From: Caulobacteraceae bacterium
GTDB lineage: Bacteria > Pseudomonadota > Alphaproteobacteria > Caulobacterales > Caulobacteraceae
Direction: 5' to 3'
Length of the DNA stretch: 19,450 nucleotides
Assembly: GCA_947501315.1 (NCBI GenBank)
Contig: CANMXH010000012.1
Coordinates: forward strand, 1 to 19,450
This document shows, piece by piece, positions 14,022 through 19,450 of this stretch (positions are counted from its first letter, which is position 1; the number at the start of each line of letters is the position of its first letter). A program made the translations under genes and the position numbers. The notes under the pieces were generated by a model, which was not told where the DNA came from, did not search any database, and saw nothing but the letters and a program-made list of their open reading frames with translations.

Positions 14022-16229
14022 TCAGGCCAGGTCGAAGCGGTCGGCGTTCATGACCTTGGTCCAGGCGGCCACGAAATCCTTGACGAATTTCGCGCCGGCA
14101 TCGGCCGAGGCATAGACTTCCGACAGGGCCCGCAGCTGCGAGTTTGAGCCGAACACCAGATCGGCGCGGGTCGCCGTCCAGCGCGGGGCACCGGACTGGC
14201 GGTCCGAACCGACGAAGGCTTCATCGCTGCTGTCGTCGGCCGGGTTCCAGGCCGTCCGCATGTCCAGCAGATGGACGAAGAAGTCGTTGGTCAGCTGTCC
14301 CGGACGGTCCGTGAGCACGCCATGCTTCGATCCGCCGTGGTTGGCACCCAGAACGCGCAGGCCGCCGACCAGCACCGTCATCTCGGGCGCGTTCAGGCCC
14401 AGCAGTTGGGCCCGGTCAACCAGCAACTCCTCGGTCGGCACATTGAACCGGACCTGCAGATAGTTGCGGAAGCCGTCGGCGCGCGGCTCCAGGACAGCGA
14501 AGCCCTCGACGTCCGTCTGTTCGGCCGAGGCGTCGGTGCGGCCCGGCGTGAACGGGACCTCGATCGCATGACCGGCCGCTTTCGCCGCCTGTTCCACCCC
14601 GACCGAGCCGCCGAGGACGATCAGGTCGGCGATCGAGACGTTGAGGCCGGAGTCTGCCTTGATCCGCTCATAGGTCTGCAGGACCTTCGACAGCGCGCCC
14701 GGTTCGTTGACGTCCCAGCTGCGCTGCGGCTCCAGACGCAGACGGCCGCCGTTGGCCCCGCCGCGATGGTCCGAACCGCGATAGGTCGCCGCCGAAGCCC
14801 AGGCCGTCTTCACCAGTTCGGAGACCGACAGGCCGGAGGCTGCGATATGGTCTTTCAGCGCCTTGATGTCGGCCGCGCCGAGCACAGGTCCCTGATGGGC
14901 CGGGATCGGGTCCTGCCAGATCAGGTCCTCCGCCGGCACGTCCGGCCCGAGGTAGCGGGCCTTGGGCCCCATGTCGCGGTGGCACAGCTTGAACCAGGCG
15001 CGGGCGAAGGCGTCGCCGAAATAGGCGGGATCCGCCCGGAAACGATCCATCACCTTGCGGTACTCAGGATCGAACTTGAACGCCATGTCGGCGGTGGTCA
15101 TCATCGTCGGAACCCGCTTGCCCGGCGTATGGGCGGCCGGGGCGAGGGTCTCCGGCGGATTGCCGACCGGCTGCCACTGTTTGGCACCCGCCGGGCTCCG
15201 GACCAGTTCGTATTCATGGTCCAGCAGCATGTCGAAATAGGACATGTCCCACTGGATCGGCGTCGGCGTCCAGGCACCCTCAATGCCCGAGGTGATGGTG
15301 TCGTCGCCCTTTCCGCTGGCGTGGCTGGAGATCCAGCCCATGCCCTGTTTTGCGATGTCCGCGCCCTCGGGCTCGACCCCGACCTTGGAGGCGTCGCCCG
15401 CGCCGTGGGCCTTGCCGAAGGTGTGGCCGCCGACCGTCAGGGCGACGGTCTCTTCGTCATTCATGCCCATGCGGGCAAAGGTCTCGCGGATGTCCCGGGC
15501 CGACAGCAGGGCCTCCGGCACGCCGCCGGGGCCTTCGGGGTTCACATAGATCAGACCCATCTGGATGGCGGCCAGCGGGCTTTCCAGCTCCAGTCCCTTG
15601 TCGGGCTGGATGCGGGTTTCCTCGGCGGCGACCCAGTTCGCCTCCGTGCCCCAGTAGACGTCCTTCTCGGGTTCCCAGACATCGGCCCGCCCGCCGCCGA
15701 AGCCGAACACCGGTCCGCCCATCGATTCGATGGCGACATTGCTGGCCAGGATCATCAGATCGGCCCAGGACAGGCTGGCCCCGTATTTCTGCTTGATCGG
15801 CCACAGCAGGCGCCGCGCCTTGTCGAGGTTGCCGTTGTCCGGCCAGGAGTTCAGCGGGGCGAACCGCTGCTGGCCGGCGCCGGCGCCGCCGCGGCCGTCG
15901 CCGGTACGATAGGTGCCGGCCGAGTGCCAGGCCATGCGGATGAAGAAGGGGCCGTAGTGGCCGTAGTCCGCCGGCCACCAGGACTGGCTGTCGGTCATCA
16001 GGGCGGTCAGGTCGCGTTTCACCGCGGCATAATCCAGCGCCTTGAACGCCTCGGCATAGCTGAAGCCCTCGCCCATCGGATCGCCGGTCCGGCCCTGCTG
16101 GTGCAGGATGTCCACGGCGATCTGGTTCGGCCACCAGTCGCGGTTGGTCCGTCCGATCAGCGAGCGCGGTGCCGCCGAGGTCTTTTTCGGATCATTGAGG
16201 GGGGCGGGTCCGCCGGCGTTTCCGTCCAT
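14022..16229 (-). CDS. katG: Catalase-peroxidase KatG
   Basis: 735 residues, normal length for the two-domain family. The distal heme pocket is RMAWHSAGTYR, with Arg98, Trp101 and His102 matching Arg104/Trp107/His108 of the Mycobacterium enzyme. LIYVNPEGP supplies the Tyr of the Met-Tyr-Trp adduct, and VGGHTFGKAHG near residue 265 supplies the proximal heme His. The C-terminal half is the non-heme duplicate domain. The enzyme removes hydrogen peroxide and has peroxidase activity. The ATG at 16229 has a good ribosome binding site, AGGAGA (16240-16235), five bases away. oxyR lies downstream in the same direction, so peroxide control by OxyR is likely. Upstream at 16308-16346 is a nested inverted repeat. 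Confidence 0.98.
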   Translation of the reverse strand: MDGNAGGPAPLNDPKKTSAAPRSLIGRTNRDWWPNQIAVDILHQQGRTGDPMGEGFSYAEAFKALDYAAVKRDLTALMTDSQSWWPADYGHYGPFFIRMAWHSAGTYRTGDGRGGAGAGQQRFAPLNSWPDNGNLDKARRLLWPIKQKYGASLSWADLMILASNVAIESMGGPVFGFGGGRADVWEPEKDVYWGTEANWVAAEETRIQPDKGLELESPLAAIQMGLIYVNPEGPGGVPEALLSARDIRETFARMGMNDEETVALTVGGHTFGKAHGAGDASKVGVEPEGADIAKQGMGWISSHASGKGDDTITSGIEGAWTPTPIQWDMSYFDMLLDHEYELVRSPAGAKQWQPVGNPPETLAPAAHTPGKRVPTMMTTADMAFKFDPEYRKVMDRFRADPAYFGDAFARAWFKLCHRDMGPKARYLGPDVPAEDLIWQDPIPAHQGPVLGAADIKALKDHIAASGLSVSELVKTAWASAATYRGSDHRGGANGGRLRLEPQRSWDVNEPGALSKVLQTYERIKADSGLNVSIADLIVLGGSVGVEQAAKAAGHAIEVPFTPGRTDASAEQTDVEGFAVLEPRADGFRNYLQVRFNVPTEELLVDRAQLLGLNAPEMTVLVGGLRVLGANHGGSKHGVLTDRPGQLTNDFFVHLLDMRTAWNPADDSSDEAFVGSDRQSGAPRWTATRADLVFGSNSQLRALSEVYASADAGAKFVKDFVAAWTKVMNADRFDLA

Positions 16230-16307
16230 GATAGTCTCCTGAAGCTGGGCGCGCTGCGACTGCGCGAGTTCGCAGCGACTCTAGACCTTTCGCTTCTGGA
16301 GGGAAAA

Positions 16308-16346
16308 TCGATAAACCCTGTTTGCAGAAACAGAAAAATCTATCGA
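16308..16346. promoter_or_regulatory. Nested inverted repeat upstream of katG, candidate operator
   Basis: The outer arms TCGATA (16308-16313) and TATCGA (16341-16346) enclose CTGTTT (16318-16323) and AAACAG (16328-16333) with a 4-base loop. The region is AT-rich against its surroundings and lies about 80-120 bases before the katG start, where a promoter and activator site are expected. GATA/CTAT tetranucleotides recall OxyR sites, but the spacing does not match the canonical ATAG-N7-CTAT series. Confidence 0.5.
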
Positions 16347-16435
16347 CACGCCGGATCAGGCTGCCGCGCCCTGCGTCACCAGGAAGGCATTCACCCCGTT
16401 GCCGACACTGGCCGCCCGACCGTCGAACGGCCGGG

Positions 16436-17209
16436 TCAACTCTTCCCCAACCACCGCATCCGGCAGGCCATGATCGCCGTCTCGCCCAGCAGGTCGACCA
16501 GTCGCCAGTTGACCACCGCCCCGATCGGCGCCCCGACCACGGGGATCAGCTGGGCCAGTTTGGCCAGGTCGATGTAATCCCGGTACTCGATCTGGAAACG
16601 CCGCCAGTCGTATTCGGTGATGGCGTCGGGCGGGTCCACGTCCGCGATCCAGCGCTCCAGCTCGGCCAGCGCCCCGGGCCGCCGCTGCGCGCTGGCGAAG
16701 GCCAGGTGGAAGATGTGCAGCAGGAACAGCCGCTCGCGCACCGTATCGCCGCCCCAGCCATAGGCACCGACGATGTCGCCCAGCATCCGCACCTTGATCG
16801 CCATCAGGGCCGGGAAGTCCGCCGCCGCCAGCAGGAAACCGCCCGCCCCTGCGACCCCGCCCTCGAGGCTGGCCGTGTTGCGGTACGCCTTGATCCTCGC
16901 CCGCGCGCGCAACTCCCGCGCCGCCAGCGAGCCGTCCGCCATGGCCCGGGCCGGGATCAGGTCCGAGCCGAACAGGATTCCCTTCGTCATCGCCTCGACG
17001 CCCGAGGTGATGATGGCGTGGACCTGTTCGGGGATGATCCGGTTGATCCGGTCCTGGGTCCCGCGCGTGGCCCGGTCCCAAAGACCGGGCGGCTTCAGCA
17101 CCTTCGCCCGCCAGGCCGCGACCTCGGCGCGCACCGCTGCCTCATCGACGACCGTGATCAGGCCGTCGGGGACGGCCTCGGCGGCAATGATCTCGGGCAG
17201 GCTGGCCAT
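16436..17209 (-). CDS. EcsC family protein
   Basis: 257 residues from the ATG at 17209, which has GGAG a few bases upstream. An in-frame extension to 17290 is unlikely. Features of the EcsC family (PF12787) are WRAKVLKPPGLWDRATRGTQDRINRIIPEQVHAIIT in the N-terminal half, then GAGGFLLAAADFPALMAIKVRMLGDIVGAYG and YIDLAKLAQLIPVVGAPIGAVVNWRLVDLLGETA near the C-terminus. Two hydrophobic Gly/Ala stretches suggest membrane contact. The family is named after a gene next to a Bacillus ABC transporter, and its biochemical role is not settled. The gene is divergent from mdh and upstream of katG in the same direction, with 206 bases between. Confidence 0.85.
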   Translation of the reverse strand: MASLPEIIAAEAVPDGLITVVDEAAVRAEVAAWRAKVLKPPGLWDRATRGTQDRINRIIPEQVHAIITSGVEAMTKGILFGSDLIPARAMADGSLAARELRARARIKAYRNTASLEGGVAGAGGFLLAAADFPALMAIKVRMLGDIVGAYGWGGDTVRERLFLLHIFHLAFASAQRRPGALAELERWIADVDPPDAITEYDWRRFQIEYRDYIDLAKLAQLIPVVGAPIGAVVNWRLVDLLGETAIMACRMRWLGKS

Positions 17210-17342
17210 GACGGCTCCGGCTGACGCGGGGTGACGGTTGCAGGTGAAAGCGAGCGGGTCTAGACCGCCGCCAACGCTTTCCCTCCCCACCCATACACGG
17301 CCTCAAACCGCGCCCGGCGCGACAGGCCAACGGAGACACCTT

Positions 17343-18305
17343 ATGGCTCGCGCGAAGATCGCCCTTATTGGTGCCGGCATGATCGGCGGCACCCTGGCTC
17401 ACGTGGCCGCCCGCGAAGCCCTGGGCGACATCATCCTGTTCGACATTGCCGAGGGCACGCCCCAGGGCAAGGCGCTGGACATCGCCGAGGCCACGGCCGT
17501 GTTCGGCACCGACGTCGCCCTCAAGGGTGCCAATGACTATGCCGACATCGCGGGCGCCGACATCTGCATCGTTACCGCCGGCGTGCCGCGCAAGCCGGGC
17601 ATGAGCCGCGACGACCTGATCGGCATCAATCTGAAGGTCATGAAGGCCGTCGGCGAGGGCATAAAGGCCCACGCCCCCAACGCCTTCGTCATCTGCATCA
17701 CCAACCCGCTCGACGCCATGGTCTGGGCCCTGCAGAAATTCTCGGGCCTTCCGAAGGAGAAGGTCGTCGGCATGGCCGGCGTGCTCGACTCGGCCCGGTT
17801 CGCGTATTTCCTCGCCGAGAAGACCGGCGTCTCCATCCAGGACATCCACGCCTGGACCCTGGGGGGTCACGGGGACGACATGGTGCCCATGGTGCGTCAC
17901 TCGACCGTCGGCGGCCTGCCCCTGCCCGACGCCGTCAAGGCCGGCATGCTGACCCATGCCGAGCTGGACGCCATCGTCGACCGCACCCGCAAAGGCGGCG
18001 GCGAGATCGTCGCCCTGCTCAAGACCGGCTCGGCCTTCTACGCCCCGGCCGAGAGCGCTATCGCCATGGCCCGCTCCTATCTGCTGGACCAGAAGCGTGT
18101 CCTGCCCTGCGCCGTCTGGCTGTCGGGTGAGTACGGCCTTTCCGACCTCTATGTCGGCGTCCCCGCCCTGATCGGCGCCGGCGGCGTCGAAAAGGTCATC
18201 GAGTTCACCACCAATGACGACGAGAAGGCGATGTTCGCCAAGTCGGTGGAGTCGGTCCAGGGCCTGATCCAGGCCTGCAAGGACATCGACGGCAGCCTCG
18301 TCTAG
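17343..18305 (+). CDS. mdh: Malate dehydrogenase (NAD-dependent, LDH-like type)
   Basis: 320 residues. The Rossmann motif is IGAGMIGGTLAHV, followed by Asp34, which selects NAD. The substrate arginines are Arg83 and Arg89 (VPRKPGMSRDDL; the Arg-Lys pair marks malate rather than lactate) and Arg152. The catalytic pair is Asp149 and His176 (LGGHGDDM). It interconverts malate and oxaloacetate in the TCA cycle. The frame is open further upstream, but the ATG at 17343 has GGAG seven bases before it and begins directly with the conserved N-terminus. TTGCAG (17238-17243) and TAGACC (17261-17266), 17 bases apart, may be its promoter. A strong terminator follows 47 bases after the stop, so it is probably a single-gene unit. 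Confidence 0.98.
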   Translation: MARAKIALIGAGMIGGTLAHVAAREALGDIILFDIAEGTPQGKALDIAEATAVFGTDVALKGANDYADIAGADICIVTAGVPRKPGMSRDDLIGINLKVMKAVGEGIKAHAPNAFVICITNPLDAMVWALQKFSGLPKEKVVGMAGVLDSARFAYFLAEKTGVSIQDIHAWTLGGHGDDMVPMVRHSTVGGLPLPDAVKAGMLTHAELDAIVDRTRKGGGEIVALLKTGSAFYAPAESAIAMARSYLLDQKRVLPCAVWLSGEYGLSDLYVGVPALIGAGGVEKVIEFTTNDDEKAMFAKSVESVQGLIQACKDIDGSLV

Positions 18306-18352
18306 GCCGCTATCGCGCGCGACGCGGTCGCTCGCTGCGGAAGAAAACGAAG

Positions 18353-18381
18353 GGGCCGCGGAGCGATCCGCGGCCCTTTTT
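18353..18381 (+). terminator. Rho-independent terminator of mdh
   Basis: A perfect 10-bp stem GGGCCGCGGA (18353-18362) / TCCGCGGCCC (18367-18376) with a GCGA loop is followed by five T residues (18377-18381). A-rich bases before the stem can pair with the T-run, so it may also work for the convergent YbjN-domain gene. Confidence 0.92.
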
Positions 18382-18385
18382 CCGG

Positions 18386-18889
18386 CTATTGGACGGGCGC
18401 TGCCGCCAACCCTTGGGCGAATGTCCGCAGCATTTGTAGCCAGATCACTGTCGGCTCCCGCAGCTGTTCGGCCCCGGTGTTGGTCAGCACCACATCATAC
18501 TGCACCACCGCCCCTGCCACGCCACCCGCCTCGGCCGGCATGAAGAAGGCCTTGAGGAAGCGGTTGTCGCGGTTCCATGCGTTGATCTGCTCCGGGGTGA
18601 TCGGCCCCGAGAAGACGGCGCTGTACTGGATGTCGTCGCACAGGGCGGGGCCGCAGGCGTAGAAGGTCAGGTTCCACGGCAGGGGCTCGTCCGCAATGTG
18701 CAGACTGGAGACGCCGTCGCGCAGAACCGGCTCCCGGACATTGCCGCCCAGTCCGGTCAGCCAGGCCCTGGCATCGGCGACCGAAACGCCTGTGGTCTGG
18801 ACCACCGCCGCCGGCGGGGTCCGGGCCAGGGCCGCACCGGGCAGGGCGACGGCGAGGGCCAGGGCGGACAACAGGACGGGCAGGCGCAT
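18386..18889 (-). CDS. Secreted YbjN-domain protein
   Basis: 167 residues with a clear signal peptide (about 1-22, cleavage after ALA). The mature part resembles YbjN/type III chaperone-like domains: VSVADARAWLTGLGGNV, a strand-rich segment with Cys79 and Cys84 (YACGPALCDDIQYSAVF), then PITPEQINAWNRDNRFLKAFF, which matches the family's helix with N-x-W-N. The two close cysteines could form a disulfide in the periplasm. The role of periplasmic YbjN proteins is unknown. GGAG precedes the ATG by about eight bases. It converges on mdh across the shared terminator and lies downstream of zapE in the same direction. Confidence 0.8.
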   Translation of the reverse strand: MRLPVLLSALALAVALPGAALARTPPAAVVQTTGVSVADARAWLTGLGGNVREPVLRDGVSSLHIADEPLPWNLTFYACGPALCDDIQYSAVFSGPITPEQINAWNRDNRFLKAFFMPAEAGGVAGAVVQYDVVLTNTGAEQLREPTVIWLQMLRTFAQGLAAAPVQ

Positions 18890-18951
18890 GGATGATCTCC
18901 GGGGACAGTCGAGGTTAGAGCGATCCGCCCGAGCGGAATTGTGGCGCCACT

Positions 18952-19450
18952 CTAAGCCGTCCTCTCACGCGCCAGCCAGTCGGCGCTCGCCATCTCATTG
19001 AGCCGCGACGCCGTCCGCTCGAACTCGAACGCCCCGACGCCTTCGCGGTACAGGGCCTCGGGCGCCGCCCCGGCCAGGACCACCAGCCGCGTCCCGGCCT
19101 CGTAGAGGGCGTCGACCAGGGTCACAAACCGCCGCGCCGCCTGCTGATTGTCCGGTCCCATAACCGGGACATCCTCAAGGAAGAGGGTGTGGAACCGCGC
19201 CGCGATGGCCAGATAGTCCTGCGGCCCCAGGGCCGTGCCGCACAGCTGGTCGAAGGTCGCCCGGGCCAGCCCGCCGTCGGTGCGCGCGATCACCAGATCC
19301 CTGCCCAGCACCGTCAGCCGGGTCGGCGTCTCCTGCTGCTCGCCCTTGAGCTGCTCCCACAGCGCCTCGAACCCCGTGCGCTGCCCGGAGTCAGTATCCG
19401 TGTACCAGACCCGCGTCCCCATGAGCCGGTCCAGCCGCCAGTCGCGCGGC
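18952..19450 (-). CDS. zapE: Cell division protein ZapE (AFG1-like ATPase), C-terminal part
   Basis: The frame runs off the right edge; its codons there read PRDWRLDRLMGTRVWYTD, matching the ZapE/AFG1 segment that follows the core ATPase motifs. About 166 residues are visible, ending with TAG at 18954-18952. Family marks are TFDQLCGTALGPQDYLAIAARFHTLFLEDVP, RRFVTLVDALYEAGTRLVVLAGAAPEALY and FEFERTASRLNEMAS. ZapE is an AAA-like ATPase that interacts with FtsZ in Gram-negative bacteria; the Walker A and B motifs lie outside the window. It ends 62 bases before the YbjN-domain gene in the same direction. Confidence 0.92.
   Translation of the reverse strand, partial: PRDWRLDRLMGTRVWYTDTDSGQRTGFEALWEQLKGEQQETPTRLTVLGRDLVIARTDGGLARATFDQLCGTALGPQDYLAIAARFHTLFLEDVPVMGPDNQQAARRFVTLVDALYEAGTRLVVLAGAAPEALYREGVGAFEFERTASRLNEMASADWLARERTA

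Noticed and set aside
16230..16240. ATAG at 16231-16234 as part of an OxyR site overlapping the katG ribosome binding site
   Set aside because: No CTAT occurs at the required spacing on either side.
16356..16435. Possible frameshifted C-terminal tail of the EcsC protein
   Set aside because: A different frame continues past the stop at 16436 with a plausible-looking peptide, but the EcsC frame ends naturally after its last conserved helix and nothing shows that the tail belongs to the family.
14271..16577. Very long open frame antisense to katG, and similar long antisense frames at 3817-5139 and 11823-13286
   Set aside because: They mirror genes with clear family motifs and show no recognisable domain. 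Long antisense frames are expected in GC-rich DNA with strong third-position bias.
17238..17342. N-terminal extension of malate dehydrogenase
   Set aside because: The ATG at 17343 has a good ribosome binding site and begins at the conserved Rossmann strand. The extension is Pro-rich with no family match.

Overview
The window is high-GC DNA with tightly packed genes. Gene content points to an alphaproteobacterium of the order Caulobacterales, with Brevundimonas as an inferred best fit. The strongest marker is a DivL-type cell-cycle kinase homologue with the family's signature Tyr in place of the phospho-acceptor His. I recognise 17 protein-coding genes, two of them cut by the window edges, and no rRNA, tRNA, CRISPR array or transposase. 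No gene-free stretch exceeds 300 bases.

Layout. (1) 1-299: the 3' end of a PilZ-domain gene. (2) 296-2895: a sulfane-sulfur detoxification locus. A BigR/SqrR-type persulfide-sensing repressor, a membrane-anchored rhodanese and a TauE/SafE exporter form a leftward operon. It is divergent from an MBL-fold persulfide dioxygenase. A perfect 15-bp palindrome sits between them and supplies the -35 hexamer of both predicted promoters. (3) 2910-3764: a HAD phosphatase. (4) 3916-6240: divL, bracketed by two related heptamer palindromes. (5) 6451-9866, rightward: a small zincin metallopeptidase, rlmN, a DUF350 membrane protein and a membrane-anchored trypsin-like protease. (6) 9870-12755: a two-domain M16 peptidase, probably a lipoprotein. 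(7) 12851-16229: oxyR and katG, a peroxide-defence pair. The OxyR lacks the usual second redox Cys, and an ATAG-N7-CTAT site abuts its start. (8) 16436-17209: an EcsC-family protein. (9) 17343-18305: malate dehydrogenase with a strong terminator. (10) A secreted YbjN-domain protein and the C-terminal part of ZapE.

The least explained feature is the spacer architecture. At least four intergenic regions hold long inverted repeats whose arms are tandem arrays of 7- or 9-bp units: AGTGATT-like twice around divL, CTTAGGG/CTTGGGG-like after rlmN, and CACAACGGG-like between oxyR and katG. A fifth, weaker heptad array precedes the protease gene, and a different multi-hairpin element precedes rlmN. 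The unit sequences differ but the design is the same: array, short core, inverted array. This suggests one generating process or function rather than descent of one repeat sequence. These elements are my main candidate for an undescribed system. The best functional candidates are the compact divergent persulfide switch and the one-Cys OxyR.
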